Origin: Campylobacter corcagiensis
GTDB taxonomy: Bacteria; Campylobacterota; Campylobacteria; Campylobacterales; Campylobacteraceae
Length of the DNA: 64,000 nt
Assembly (NCBI RefSeq): GCF_013201645.1
Contig: NZ_CP053842.1
Location: forward strand, 186,001-250,000
Reading direction: 5' to 3'
Shown here in pieces: positions 36,480 through 46,226 of this stretch. The translations under genes and the position numbers were made by a program. How positions within the stretch are numbered: position 1 is the stretch's first letter; the number at the start of each line of letters is the position of its first letter. Below the pieces are notes generated by a model. The model saw nothing but the letters and a program-made list of their open reading frames with translations, was not told the DNA's origin and did no database searches.

Positions 36480-37124
36480 ATGAGCTTTTCAAAAAAAGCT
36501 AAATTTTTTATAGCCGAGTGGGTGATATTTTTTCTTATTTGGCTTATTTATCTAACTTGTAAGAAAACTTTTACATCTACAAAACTTCCACAAAAACCAT
36601 GCGTTGTTGTTTTTTGGCATGGACGCTTAGCGATGATGAGTTTTGCGTATAGGCGTTACTGGGGCAAGGACTATGAGTATAAAAAGCAAGGAAAAGTTAT
36701 CATCTCTGATCACAAAGATGGCGAAATCATAACTAGAGTAATAAGTCATTTTGGTATCGGTGCCATTCGTGGTTCAAGCCGTAAAAATGCCGCAAGAGCG
36801 CTTATATCAGCTTTTAGAGAGGTGGACGGGGGAACTGATGTTATCATTACTCCAGATGGTCCAAAAGGTCCACTTCATAGCGTAGCAGACGGAGCTGTCA
36901 TAATAGCACAAAAAAAAGATCTTGAAATTTATGCACTAAACTATGAAGCTAGTAAATTTTGGAAATTTAAAAGTTGGGATGAGATGATACTTCCAAAACC
37001 TTTTTCAACTATAAATTTTAGCCTTTCAAAGCCTTTTAGCGTTGCAAATTTAACTCTTGAAGAAGGAAAAACTAAAATTCAACAAGAGCTATTTAAAGCA
37101 AGAGAACAAGATAGTAAATTTTAA
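36480..37124 (+). CDS. DUF374 lysophospholipid acyltransferase-family protein
   Basis: A 214-residue protein starting directly after the miaB stop. It has one N-terminal membrane helix (WVIFFLIWLIYLT), then the DUF374 signature VVVFWHGRLAMMSF, ISDHKDGEIITRVISHFGIGAIRGSS and ITPDGPKGPLHSVADGAVIIA, with a His in the HGRL segment at the place of the acyltransferase HX4D site. It probably acylates or recycles a lipid at the inner membrane; the substrate is unknown. The miaB–DUF374 order is the same as in H. pylori. Confidence 0.8.
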   Translation: MSFSKKAKFFIAEWVIFFLIWLIYLTCKKTFTSTKLPQKPCVVVFWHGRLAMMSFAYRRYWGKDYEYKKQGKVIISDHKDGEIITRVISHFGIGAIRGSSRKNAARALISAFREVDGGTDVIITPDGPKGPLHSVADGAVIIAQKKDLEIYALNYEASKFWKFKSWDEMILPKPFSTINFSLSKPFSVANLTLEEGKTKIQQELFKAREQDSKF

Positions 37125-37262
37125 AAATAGATTATTGGAAAATAAAACTAAAATAATTTGACAAGATTTAGATGATATTTTTATAAATTCATACTTGATT
37201 ATAATTACAAGCTTATATTGCTAAGCAAAAACAAATAAATTCTTAAAATTAAAATATTCATA

Positions 37263-37277
37263 TAGTAATAATTATCT
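37263..37277. promoter_or_regulatory. possible Fur-type box upstream of the TonB receptor
   Basis: TAGTAATAATTATCT matches 11 of 14 fixed positions of the 7-1-7 Fur consensus TGATAAT-N-ATTATCA. It lies 120 bases before the receptor start in a 272-base AT-rich gap. A similar match occurs by chance in a convergent gap at 25388-25402, so this is a weak call. An inverted repeat GGCATT/AATGCC (37290-37310) with TATAATG also lies in this gap. Confidence 0.3.
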
Positions 37278-37396
37278 AGATATTTTGTAGGCATTTTATT
37301 TTATAATGCCAAAGTTTTTAATATTATTTTTATCTAGAAAGTGATACAATTTCAGTTTTTATTTTAATAATTATACTCAATATTAAAAGGAGAGCA

Positions 37397-40105
37397 ATGA
37401 AACCCATTATAAAGCTTAGTTTAGTGGCTGTTTGTTTTGGTTGTTTGAGTGCTGAAACTATTGTTTTAGACACCATAGATGTAGAAGACAAAGAATTGAA
37501 AGCTGAAAAGAAGGTATATCAAGAACCAAAAGCAGTAAGTGCAAGAGATGATATAGCAACTTCAACTCAAAATTTAGATACTATTTTAAGGACTATTCCA
37601 GGAACATTCACAAATCAAGATAAATCTACTGGAACAATAGCTCCAAATATCCGTGGTTCACAAGGGTTGGGCCGAGTTAATACAATGATAGATGGAGTAA
37701 CTCAGACATTTTATTCATCAGGTGTTGATGATGGTAAAAGTGGTTCAACTTCGCAATTTGGTGCAACAATAGATCCAAATTTTATAGCAGGAGTTGATGT
37801 AGAAAGAGGAACTTTTGGTGGTAAAAGTGGTATAAACTCACTTATGGGCTCAGCAAATTTTAGAACTCTTGGCATCAATGATGTTATAAAGGGTGATAAA
37901 AATTTTGGCTTTTTAGGCAAATATCAAACAGGAGATAATGCTTATAAAAACAATTATATGGGAACATTTGCTGGTAGGACATATTTTGATGATGGCTCAT
38001 ATATGGGAGTTTTAATAGGTCATAGTAATAGAAAAATTTCGCAAAATTATAAAATTGGTGGTGGGATTAGGATAGACCAAATCAACGATATGGAATTTGA
38101 AAATTTACATAAGCAACACATGAAATCCTACATGGATGTTTATAAACCAAGTGCTAAAAAAGGCGATATTGTTGGTTATAAGGAGGGGCTAGTTCCAGAT
38201 CCTAATTGTCCATTTGGAGAAGTGTGTTCTCCTATTAAAGTTAAAGTTCCAGTTAGAGGAGATGGTCCAAAGGATGAGTATCTAAAAGAAGCAGAAAAAA
38301 TATGGAAAGAGACTTCAGATCAGTATATACGCACTCCATTTGATCCAAATAAGTTAAAGCAAGATATTAAAAGCTATATGGCTAAATTTGAATACGCAGA
38401 TGAGCATAATTTTTTAACACTATCTTTTAGAAATTTAGAAAATAAAATTTGGTCTAGAAAAATTGAAGCAAATAACTATCAGATAAATTATAATCTAAAC
38501 AATGATGAAAATATAGATTTAAATGTGCTTTTAAACTATAATGAAACAAAACAAAAATATAGTGATATTGCCTCAATTTCAGGTAAAGAGCTAATAAGTG
38601 GCTTAGAGACTAAAAATAAGTCATTAACTTTCGATATAAGCAATACCTTTAAAAGCGATTTTAGTGATATTTCATCAATATCAACAATAATTGGTTTAAA
38701 CAATCTTAAAAATTCATACTCTAAAAGTCGTCATCCTTACGAACTTGTATGGTTTAATGAATATAAAACTTTACTAAAAGAAGAAAAAGATCCAGTTAAA
38801 AGAAAAAAGCTACTTGACGATATGCTAAGTGGAAATTTCTGGGGCTATCCACCAGATCATATGTCAACAGGTGGGATATATAGAAAATTTGATGATTGGC
38901 CTTCAAATGATGGTTATAGGGCAAACACTTTTCAACCTGATGGAAAACAGAGATTTTTTACAATTTATGGGGATAATTATTTAAGATACAGCATTTTTGA
39001 TCTAAATTTAAACGCAAATTTGGTGAAATATGATTATAAGGGTCAGTATTTTGATAGAGTTAAAAAAAGTCTTTATGACGATTATGAAGAAAATGAATTT
39101 TTAATGGATGATTATGGTGATAAAAAAGCATTTAACTATTCAGCTACGCTAACGGCAAATTTACATGAGCTTTTTACTCCATTTGTTTCTTATTCTAAAA
39201 GTGAAAGATTTCCAAATTTACAAGAGCTTTATTTTTCACAAAGGACAATTGCAGGAGTTAGTAATAATCTAGATAATGAGATTGCCAAAACTCTACAAGT
39301 TGGTTTTAATAGTTTTAAAGAAAATTTACTTTTTGATAGTGATATTTTTGGATTTAAAGCTGTGTATTATAATACAAAAATAGATAATTATATACATAAT
39401 GTTTTAAAACCACCATATACAGATCATAGTGGATATGGCAAGGAAACAACTACCATAAATTTTCAAAATTACGATAAAGAAGTAAGAAAAGAAGGGGTTG
39501 AGCTAGAGTTAAGCTATGATATGGGAGCATTTTTCATAAATTTAGCTTATGCTAGACAAAGAACAACTCAGCCAACTTCAGCTTCTGATGCTAGTGCTGG
39601 GCTTTTTCCAGCTCCTAGCAAACCTGACTACTACTCAATGGGTCATGGAATTAGTAAAGTTACGCAACTTCCAAAAGATTATGGATATTTAGATACAGGC
39701 ATAAGACTTCTTAATGAAAAATTAGTTATAGGAAGTAGGATGAAATATTTTGGAGAAAGCAAAAGGGCTTTATATAGTGTAGGAGATAACAAACCTTTGC
39801 ATGATCCAAGATACGATGGCGAACAGCCAGAAAATAAAAAGCATCAAAAATATGTTCGCTGGACTGAAGTTATAGAAAAACAACCACTAATTTTTGATTT
39901 TTATGTAAGTTATGAACCAATTGAAAATTTAATTATAAAAGCAGAACTTCAAAATGCTTTTGATAAACAATACATTGATCCACTTGATTCAAATAACGAC
40001 GCAGCTTCTCAAAGAAGTTACTCTATCTTAAATGGCGAAAATAACGCTTTAAGCAATTACGCAAAAGGAAGAACTGCTGTTTTAAGCTTTGAATATCGCT
40101 ATTAA
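37397..40105 (+). CDS. TonB-dependent outer-membrane receptor
   Basis: A 902-residue outer-membrane receptor with a 19-residue signal peptide ending CLSA. A TonB-box-like stretch TIVLDTIDVEDKE follows, then a plug domain (NIRGSQGLGRVNTMIDGVTQTFYSS, FIAGVDVERGTFGGKSG, LMGSANFRTLGIND) and a β-barrel ending in an aromatic tail (LSFEYRY). The motif pair DGVTQTFYSSG and SANFRTLG belongs to a subgroup that includes haem/transferrin and zinc receptors. The ligand cannot be fixed here. AGGAGAG precedes the start. It faces a NosL-like gene across a shared hairpin. A Fur-like site lies upstream. Confidence 0.85.
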   Translation: MKPIIKLSLVAVCFGCLSAETIVLDTIDVEDKELKAEKKVYQEPKAVSARDDIATSTQNLDTILRTIPGTFTNQDKSTGTIAPNIRGSQGLGRVNTMIDGVTQTFYSSGVDDGKSGSTSQFGATIDPNFIAGVDVERGTFGGKSGINSLMGSANFRTLGINDVIKGDKNFGFLGKYQTGDNAYKNNYMGTFAGRTYFDDGSYMGVLIGHSNRKISQNYKIGGGIRIDQINDMEFENLHKQHMKSYMDVYKPSAKKGDIVGYKEGLVPDPNCPFGEVCSPIKVKVPVRGDGPKDEYLKEAEKIWKETSDQYIRTPFDPNKLKQDIKSYMAKFEYADEHNFLTLSFRNLENKIWSRKIEANNYQINYNLNNDENIDLNVLLNYNETKQKYSDIASISGKELISGLETKNKSLTFDISNTFKSDFSDISSISTIIGLNNLKNSYSKSRHPYELVWFNEYKTLLKEEKDPVKRKKLLDDMLSGNFWGYPPDHMSTGGIYRKFDDWPSNDGYRANTFQPDGKQRFFTIYGDNYLRYSIFDLNLNANLVKYDYKGQYFDRVKKSLYDDYEENEFLMDDYGDKKAFNYSATLTANLHELFTPFVSYSKSERFPNLQELYFSQRTIAGVSNNLDNEIAKTLQVGFNSFKENLLFDSDIFGFKAVYYNTKIDNYIHNVLKPPYTDHSGYGKETTTINFQNYDKEVRKEGVELELSYDMGAFFINLAYARQRTTQPTSASDASAGLFPAPSKPDYYSMGHGISKVTQLPKDYGYLDTGIRLLNEKLVIGSRMKYFGESKRALYSVGDNKPLHDPRYDGEQPENKKHQKYVRWTEVIEKQPLIFDFYVSYEPIENLIIKAELQNAFDKQYIDPLDSNNDAASQRSYSILNGENNALSNYAKGRTAVLSFEYRY

Positions 40106-40111
40106 AATGTA

Positions 40112-40136
40112 AAATCTCTCCAAATTGGAGAGATTT
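40112..40136. terminator. bidirectional hairpin between the TonB receptor and the NosL gene
   Basis: AAATCTCTCC (40112-40121) pairs perfectly with GGAGAGATTT (40127-40136) around AAATT. It sits between converging stop codons. Confidence 0.7.
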
Positions 40137-40157
40137 ATCAAACAAAAAGATATTAAA

Positions 40158-40838
40158 TCATCTCATCTTTAAATAGTGAGAAAGCTGTGAAAGTTCGTGC
40201 ATATTAAGTTCACCACAAGGTTTGTTTTCAAGCAAATAAGCCTTAGCTTCTCCTGAAGTTTTAAATTTTTTGTCTATCTTTGCACATCTTTCAATATATA
40301 TTTTTTCACCTTTTTTAGCTGCCATTGACTGTCTTTTTTCAATAAGCTTTAAATCATCGGCTATATCTGCTTTTGTCTTTTCTAAAAGCGTCTCATAAGT
40401 TAAAACTTCTCCGCCAAAATCCTTAGCAAAATTTTCAGCTGCATCTTTGGAATTAAAACCATACGAGCTTACAGTTGACATCGTTGCTGGTTTGTTTGAG
40501 CCATAAACATAATAAGCTAATGAAGCATCTATAAATTTCAAAGTATTAGTATCTACAACTTTAGGATTTTCCGGCTTAAGATTTTCACTTTCTTCAACCA
40601 TACAGTGAAATGAGCAGTACTGATGAGTCTTATTATTAATTTCTGCTGCGTGGTTTGTTTTGTAAAACTGTCCTAAATGCATACCACAAACAGAACAAAA
40701 CATCTTAGCAGGACCATTTGTTAAAAGCGTAGGATTTTCTACAGCTCTAAAGTCTATATCACTTGCAAAAAGTGATGAGTTACTACTAACAACTGCTAAA
40801 AAAATTCCACTTGTTTTAATGAATTTTCTTCTGTTCAT
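40158..40838 (-). CDS. NosL-like copper-binding protein with a Tat-type signal
   Basis: A 226-residue exported protein. The N-terminus MNRRKFIKTSGIFLAVV is a Tat-like signal (RRKFIK then hydrophobic). The NosL domain follows with CSVCGMHLGQF and HQYCSFHCMVEE, the copper-binding cysteines and methionine of that family. The C-terminal about 60 residues (GEKIYIERC…KPCGELNMHELSQLSHYL) look like a cytochrome c domain without CXXCH. NosL normally delivers copper to nitrous oxide reductase, but no nos gene is near. It may instead serve metal homeostasis with the receptor opposite it. Confidence 0.75.
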   Translation of the reverse strand: MNRRKFIKTSGIFLAVVSSNSSLFASDIDFRAVENPTLLTNGPAKMFCSVCGMHLGQFYKTNHAAEINNKTHQYCSFHCMVEESENLKPENPKVVDTNTLKFIDASLAYYVYGSNKPATMSTVSSYGFNSKDAAENFAKDFGGEVLTYETLLEKTKADIADDLKLIEKRQSMAAKKGEKIYIERCAKIDKKFKTSGEAKAYLLENKPCGELNMHELSQLSHYLKMR

Positions 40839-40995
40839 AATTCTCCTTTATTTTAAAGATATTTAAATCTTATACATTTACTAAATTTCAAATATATTAT
40901 CAAAAATATATTAAATTTATGTGAATTTTTATAATGTTTTGTATTTTAAGTATAAATTTGTTAAAATGGCGAGAAATTCTTGCTTAGGGTAAAAG

Positions 40996-41763
40996 ATGGG
41001 CTTTTTAAAACGAAATAATAGACTTTTTTATACGATTTTATTAGATAGTGACATATGTAAGATATATTTTAGGCTAGTAAGTCCTAAAAGAACTGTGATT
41101 AAAGAAGGTTTGGAAACTATTGAGATAGAAAATGCTAAGGTCGGTATCCAAAACTACATGGCAAACAACGGTATTTGTAAGAATAAAGACTATATATGTG
41201 TACTTCAAACATCTTATAAACAAGGTCTTACTAATGTAATGGTTGATGGTTTTTATACCCAATACATTGATGAAAATATCTACTCTTATGCCAATTTAGA
41301 TGATATAAAAAATTTAAAAGATAATTTGGGTTTTAAAATAGATGAGTTTATAAGTCCATTTAAAGTGCTATATTTTTTAATGAAAAATCAAGAATTTAAA
41401 GGTGCATCGCTTTTTGTGCTTAAATTTAGTAGCACTGCTGTTTTTATGGTGGCAGATGAAAGCACAATCTATTTTGCAAAGATGATAAATTTAACTGATA
41501 GATTTATTGAGATAATACAAAATGATTCAGCTGTAGCAATAGATGATAGTGATGAGCTGTTTTATAGAGTAATAAGTGAGTTTGTTAAGGAGTATTATAG
41601 TGAGCATGAAACATTTATAAACTCTATTTTTATCTATGATATCGGAAGTTTAGGACCTGAGACTGGGTATTATATATTTACAAGAATTTTTATAAAAACC
41701 CATATTGTGCCTATAAATTTAATGGACTTTATAAATAAAATTAATATTAAAGAGAACTATTAG
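40996..41763 (+). CDS. conserved protein of unknown function next to tilS (Cj1452-like position)
   Basis: A 255-residue protein with no signal peptide. The middle has alternating hydrophobic strands and polar turns (LFVLKFSSTAVFMVADESTIYFAKMINL), faintly like the strand layout of actin/PilM-fold proteins, and a C-terminal SIFIYDIGSLGPETGYYIF. No catalytic motif is visible. It converges with tilS, sharing 4 bases at the stops, in the position of Cj1452 in C. jejuni. The PilM-like idea is only a hint. Confidence 0.5.
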   Translation: MGFLKRNNRLFYTILLDSDICKIYFRLVSPKRTVIKEGLETIEIENAKVGIQNYMANNGICKNKDYICVLQTSYKQGLTNVMVDGFYTQYIDENIYSYANLDDIKNLKDNLGFKIDEFISPFKVLYFLMKNQEFKGASLFVLKFSSTAVFMVADESTIYFAKMINLTDRFIEIIQNDSAVAIDDSDELFYRVISEFVKEYYSEHETFINSIFIYDIGSLGPETGYYIFTRIFIKTHIVPINLMDFINKINIKENY

Positions 41764-42722
41764 CAGATTTCTAATAGATCTTTTCTTGTGTAGATGTAGC
41801 CTCTAATAAGTGGTGGGATTTTTTTAATCCTACATTTTTCTTTAAATTTCTTATCCATTACGGGAGTTTTATATGGAGCGATAAATACCCTATCATCTGT
41901 GTAGCCAATTGCCACTTTTCCGCTTATAACAGAGTCTTTCATTGCTTGTAAACGCTGCTTTTGACTCATCACAACACCTAAAGTTTTTAAAGCTTTATCT
42001 ACTAAATTTATAGCGTTTGGGTTATTTTTGATGATAAAAAACTCACTATCACTATAAATTTCACCATTTAGTAAAATTTCTCTATCTTTAGCTAAAAATT
42101 CAAAGCTCTTTTTAAGACCTGAGCTAAATTTAGCTACAAATTCATCACTAAAATTTACTCTTATAAAATTTCTTTCAAAGTTTGTATCTAAATTTGAACT
42201 ATCAATAAAGTACTTTATATTGTTTGAATTTAAAAAATCCAAAAGCTCATTTCGGCTAGTGTTTATAAGTGGGCGAACTATAGTGTAGCTGTTTTTTTGC
42301 TCAACTGCGTCCATGCTTATGAGATTTGCTAAGCCTGAGCCTTTGCTAAGACGCATCAAAAACCACTCAAATTTATCATTTAGTTGATGAGCTGTAATGA
42401 GATTTGTATAGCCAAATTTAGAACAAATTTCATAAAAAAACTCATATCTTATCTCTCTTGCGATTTTTTCAAAATTTGAAGAATCAAGGCTAAATTTGAC
42501 CTGTTTTACATAAATTTGTTTGTTAAATTTAAAAGCTAAATTTCTAGCTGAAGTCTCTTCGATACTGCTTTCTTTTCTAGTGTTGTAATTTACAAATGCT
42601 AGGTCAAATTTAAGAGCGTTTTTTTCAAGTAGATAAAAAAGAGCTGTGCTATCAACCCCGTGTGAAAACGCTAATAAATTCTTAGCGTTTTTTAGTTTTT
42701 TAACGGCAATCTCATCAAGCAA
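41760..42722 (-). CDS. tilS: tRNA(Ile)-lysidine synthase
   Basis: An ATP-pyrophosphatase that changes C34 of tRNA-Ile to lysidine so that AUA is read as isoleucine. The PP-loop reads [14 protein letters not shown], with His where most family members have Gly (SGGxDS). Further seen are [22 protein letters not shown] and [15 protein letters not shown]. The length of 320 residues is short, which is usual for epsilonproteobacteria lacking much of the C-terminal domain. It overlaps rimO by 8 bases. Confidence 0.9.
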   Translation of the reverse strand: MLDEIAVKKLKNAKNLLAFSHGVDSTALFYLLEKNALKFDLAFVNYNTRKESSIEETSARNLAFKFNKQIYVKQVKFSLDSSNFEKIAREIRYEFFYEICSKFGYTNLITAHQLNDKFEWFLMRLSKGSGLANLISMDAVEQKNSYTIVRPLINTSRNELLDFLNSNNIKYFIDSSNLDTNFERNFIRVNFSDEFVAKFSSGLKKSFEFLAKDREILLNGEIYSDSEFFIIKNNPNAINLVDKALKTLGVVMSQKQRLQAMKDSVISGKVAIGYTDDRVFIAPYKTPVMDKKFKEKCRIKKIPPLIRGYIYTRKDLLEIC

Positions 42723-44016
42723 GAATTTCGCCTATTAGTTTATTTTCAGCCAAATCAGTAATCTTACAGCGATAAATTTTGCCAACTTCAAGATCCTTTA
42801 TATCGCTATCATTTATCAAAATTTCGCCATCAATGTCTCTATCCCAAATGAGTGCTTTTGCTGAGTAAAACATCTCACCTTCGCTACTTAACCCATCTAA
42901 ATTTACTAAAATTTCTTTTCCAATCATAGAATTTAGGTTTTCTTTTAGATTTTGATTTGTGATTTTTTCAACTAAATTTAGCCTTTTTGCGATAGTTTTT
43001 GGTAGAATTTGTTCCATTTCATAAGATGGTGTATCTTCTTCTTTTGAGTAGGCAAAGACTGAAACCCTATCAAATTTAAACTCTTTTAAAAATTCACAAA
43101 GTTCTAAAAATTCATCTTCGCCCTCTCCAGGATGACCTACGATAAATCCGCTCCTTAAAAAGGAATTTTTTGCATTTCTCATAAGTTCCAAAAGAGCCAT
43201 TATTCTGCTTTTATCTGCCCCACGACGCATTATTTTAAGCATATTATCATTTATGTGCTGTATTGGCATGTCAAAGTAGTTTAAAAAAACCTTTGAAGAG
43301 ATGATTTTTTCAATCAAAGCATCACTTGTGGTTGTTGGATAAAGATATAAAATTCTAGCAAATTTAACGCCGTCAATTTTTTCAATCTCATTAATTAAAT
43401 TTATAAGCCCGTCCTTGATACCAAAATCCCTTAAATAACTTGAGCTATCTTGAGAGATAAAACTAAAATCATAAAATCCTTGTTTTACAAGGTTTTCTAC
43501 TTCAAAGACTATGCTTTTTAAATCTCTACTTTTTAACCTTCCTTTAAAGGTTGGAATAGCGCAAAATGAACACCTTTGGTTACAGCCTTCAGAGAGCTTG
43601 ATATAAGCGTGATAGTTTGAGCCAGTTATAACTCTTTTTTCATCTTTTTGAAGGTAGGTTTGTGGGCTAAAGAGATTTTGTTTTTTTAATATCATCTCAT
43701 CGATTTTATCATAATCTCCAACACCGCTAAATATATCAACTTCAGGAAGTTCTTTTATCATCTCATCTTTATATCTTTGTGTAAGACATCCAGTTACTAC
43801 AAGCAAGGCGTTGTCTTTTTTTTGCTGGGCAAGTTCAAGTATAGCGTTGATACTCTCAGTTTTTGCAGCATCTATAAACCCACAAGTATTTACTATCATT
43901 ACATCAGCCTTGCTTGGATCATCGGTTAAATCATAAGCTTTAAGCCTACCAAGCATTATCTCGCTATCAACTAAGTTTTTATTACATCCAAGGCTTCTAA
44001 GGTATAAATTTGGCAT
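42715..44016 (-). CDS. rimO: ribosomal protein S12 methylthiotransferase
   Basis: A radical-SAM enzyme that methylthiolates Asp of ribosomal protein S12. N-terminal cysteines are [24 protein letters not shown] and VTGCLTQRY. The SAM cluster is CNQRCSFC followed by AIPTFKG. A C-terminal TRAM-like part follows. The FIDAAKTES string separates RimO from MiaB. The length of 433 residues matches. Next are panC upstream (3 bases) and tilS downstream (overlap). Confidence 0.94.
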   Translation of the reverse strand: MPNLYLRSLGCNKNLVDSEIMLGRLKAYDLTDDPSKADVMIVNTCGFIDAAKTESINAILELAQQKKDNALLVVTGCLTQRYKDEMIKELPEVDIFSGVGDYDKIDEMILKKQNLFSPQTYLQKDEKRVITGSNYHAYIKLSEGCNQRCSFCAIPTFKGRLKSRDLKSIVFEVENLVKQGFYDFSFISQDSSSYLRDFGIKDGLINLINEIEKIDGVKFARILYLYPTTTSDALIEKIISSKVFLNYFDMPIQHINDNMLKIMRRGADKSRIMALLELMRNAKNSFLRSGFIVGHPGEGEDEFLELCEFLKEFKFDRVSVFAYSKEEDTPSYEMEQILPKTIAKRLNLVEKITNQNLKENLNSMIGKEILVNLDGLSSEGEMFYSAKALIWDRDIDGEILINDSDIKDLEVGKIYRCKITDLAENKLIGEILA

Positions 44017-44019
44017 ATT

Positions 44020-44841
44020 TTAAACCCAAAGATTATCTATTAGTCTAGTTTGGCCAACATTTGCTGCTACAAGGATAAAAGTGTTATCTAGTTCTATCTT
44101 ATCAAGTGGCTCAAAGCGGCGATTTGTAATTGCTACATAGTCTATTTCTAATGGCTCAAGGATTGAAAGCATCTGCGTTTTTATTGAGTTTGTACTAAGT
44201 TCGCCTTTTTTTATCATAGCTCCAGCTTTAGCTAAAGATTGTGAAATTTTAAGAGCGTATAGTTTATCTTCTTCGCTTAAATAAGCATTTCTTGAACTTA
44301 TTGCTAGACCGTCACTTTCTCTAATGATATCACAAGGTACAATCTCAATATCCATGAAAAAAGTTCTTACCATATTTTCTACAATAGCAAGTTGTTGGGT
44401 ATCTTTTTTGCCAAAATATGCTTTTGTAGGTTTTACTATATTAAAAAGCTTATTTAAAACCCTTAAAACACCATCAAAATGCCCTGGGCGAGTTTTACCT
44501 TCTAGTATGGTAGCTAGTTTTTCAGGTGCTTTTATTAAAGGTTCGTTTTTATCATAAATTTCTTCAGGCTTTGGCATAAAAAGAGCATCAACTTCACAAA
44601 TTCTTGCTATTCTTATATCTCTTTCGTCATTTCTTGGGTATTTATCTAAATCCTCATTTTCGCCAAACTGAGTTGGATTTAGAAAAACAGAAGCCACAAC
44701 TATCTCATTTTCGCTTCTAGCTTTTTTAAATAAGCTTATATGACCATCGTGTAAAGCCCCCATTGTAGGGACAAAGCCTATAGTTTTGTTTTTATCTTTT
44801 AAAAAATCTTTTAATTCTTTTGGAGAGTGAAAAATTTCCAT
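44020..44841 (-). CDS. panC: pantoate–beta-alanine ligase (pantothenate synthetase)
   Basis: Joins pantoate to β-alanine using ATP for coenzyme A synthesis. It has the HIGH-like MGALHDGHISL, the NPTQFGENEDLDKYPR segment, TRPGHFDGV and the KMSKS-equivalent region ISSRNAYLS. The length of 273 residues matches. It starts the panC-rimO-tilS transcription unit and is divergent from nhaA. The next CoA step, coaX, is also in the window. Confidence 0.95.
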   Translation of the reverse strand: MEIFHSPKELKDFLKDKNKTIGFVPTMGALHDGHISLFKKARSENEIVVASVFLNPTQFGENEDLDKYPRNDERDIRIARICEVDALFMPKPEEIYDKNEPLIKAPEKLATILEGKTRPGHFDGVLRVLNKLFNIVKPTKAYFGKKDTQQLAIVENMVRTFFMDIEIVPCDIIRESDGLAISSRNAYLSEEDKLYALKISQSLAKAGAMIKKGELSTNSIKTQMLSILEPLEIDYVAITNRRFEPLDKIELDNTFILVAANVGQTRLIDNLWV

Positions 44842-44963
44842 AATTATCCTACTTTTGTTAAATTTTGGCGATTATAACTTAAATTTGTTAAATTTATCTT
44901 TATATGAAATTTTAGATTAAACTTATTTTGATAAAATATATGATTAAAATTTTAAGGGAATTT

Positions 44964-46226
44964 ATGGAGAAAATAAGAAAACTATTTAAAAGTGATGCAA
45001 TTGGCGGAATTTTAATTATTATGGCGTGTTTTTTAGCGTTAATATTTAAAAATAGTCCATTGATAGACTTCTATGATAGTTTTGTTAATTTCAAAATGGG
45101 CATGATGTTTGGTGAGTATAGCTTAAGCTTAACTATACATCACTGGGCAAATGACGGACTTATGGCTCTGTTTTTTTTCTATATTGGTTTAGAAGTTAAA
45201 AGAGAGATTTTAGTTGGAGAGTTAAGTTCGCCTTCAAGAGTTGCTCTTCCTATTATTGGTGGTCTTGGTGGTATAATTTTTCCAGCATTAGCTTTTATTT
45301 TGATAACTTGGGGAGATAGCTTTTCTATGCTTGGATGGGCTATTCCTACAGTGAGCGACACTGCCTTAGCAGTTGGTGTGCTTTTGCTTTTAGGTTCTAA
45401 AATTCCACCATCAATTAGAATCTTTCTTCTTCTTTTAGCGATAATTGATGATATTGCTGTAGTTATTATAATTGCTGTTTTTTATTCAGGAGATGTGAAT
45501 TTTCATCTTTTGGGTATAGCAGGAGGTTTGGCTTTTATAATGCTTATTTTAAATTTACTTAAAGTAAATAAAAAGATTTTTTATATAATACCTGCTGTTT
45601 TAATGTGGTTTTGCTTTTTAAAGTCAGGAGTTCATGCAACTTTGGCTGGAATTTTAGCTGCAGTTTTTATACCTCTTCACCCTATTAAAGGCTACTCAAT
45701 GGCAAGAGATTTAGAGTATAAACTTCATGATATAATAACCTTTTTTGTAATGCCTATATTTGCGTTTTCAAATGCTGGAATTTTAATAACTCCTGAAGCG
45801 ATATCTCATCTAAGCCATCCTGTTTCGGTAGCAATTATGGTTGGGCTTTTACTTTCAAAACCACTTGGAATTTTTATTGCTTCATTTGCGACTATAAAAT
45901 TTGGAATTTCAAAGCTTCCAGTTGGGGCTAACTACATACAGTTTTTTGGGCTTTGCGTTTTAACTGGAATTGGTATGAGTATGAGTTTGTTTATCTGTGA
46001 AATTGCATATAAAGGGACAAATATCTTCTACTCAGCAGAAAAACTTGCTATATTAATAGCATCGTTTGTGGCTGCTGTTGTAGGGTTTGTGATTATGAAA
46101 GTTGGAATAAAATATCAAGCTGAGAGACTTGTTTCGGTTGATAATAGTGCAGATGACAAAGAGAAGATGGAAGAAGCAAAAATGGCTATTGAACAAGAAA
46201 AACTAAAGGAAATAGATATTGGATAG
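44964..46226 (+). CDS. nhaA: Na+/H+ antiporter NhaA
   Basis: An inner-membrane antiporter for sodium and pH homeostasis, about 12 helices in 420 residues. It has [33 protein letters not shown] and the ion-binding aspartates IIDDIAVV. The ATG at 44964 is preferred over an in-frame ATG at 44928 because AAGGGA lies just upstream and the N-terminus [15 protein letters not shown] is standard. It ends overlapping prfB by 8 bases. Confidence 0.93.
   Translation: MEKIRKLFKSDAIGGILIIMACFLALIFKNSPLIDFYDSFVNFKMGMMFGEYSLSLTIHHWANDGLMALFFFYIGLEVKREILVGELSSPSRVALPIIGGLGGIIFPALAFILITWGDSFSMLGWAIPTVSDTALAVGVLLLLGSKIPPSIRIFLLLLAIIDDIAVVIIIAVFYSGDVNFHLLGIAGGLAFIMLILNLLKVNKKIFYIIPAVLMWFCFLKSGVHATLAGILAAVFIPLHPIKGYSMARDLEYKLHDIITFFVMPIFAFSNAGILITPEAISHLSHPVSVAIMVGLLLSKPLGIFIASFATIKFGISKLPVGANYIQFFGLCVLTGIGMSMSLFICEIAYKGTNIFYSAEKLAILIASFVAAVVGFVIMKVGIKYQAERLVSVDNSADDKEKMEEAKMAIEQEKLKEIDIG

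Noticed and set aside
37125-37396. Possible small gene in the 272-base gap before the TonB receptor
   Set aside because: No open frame with a ribosome site; it holds AT-rich sequence, the Fur-like site and an inverted repeat GGCATT/AATGCC only.
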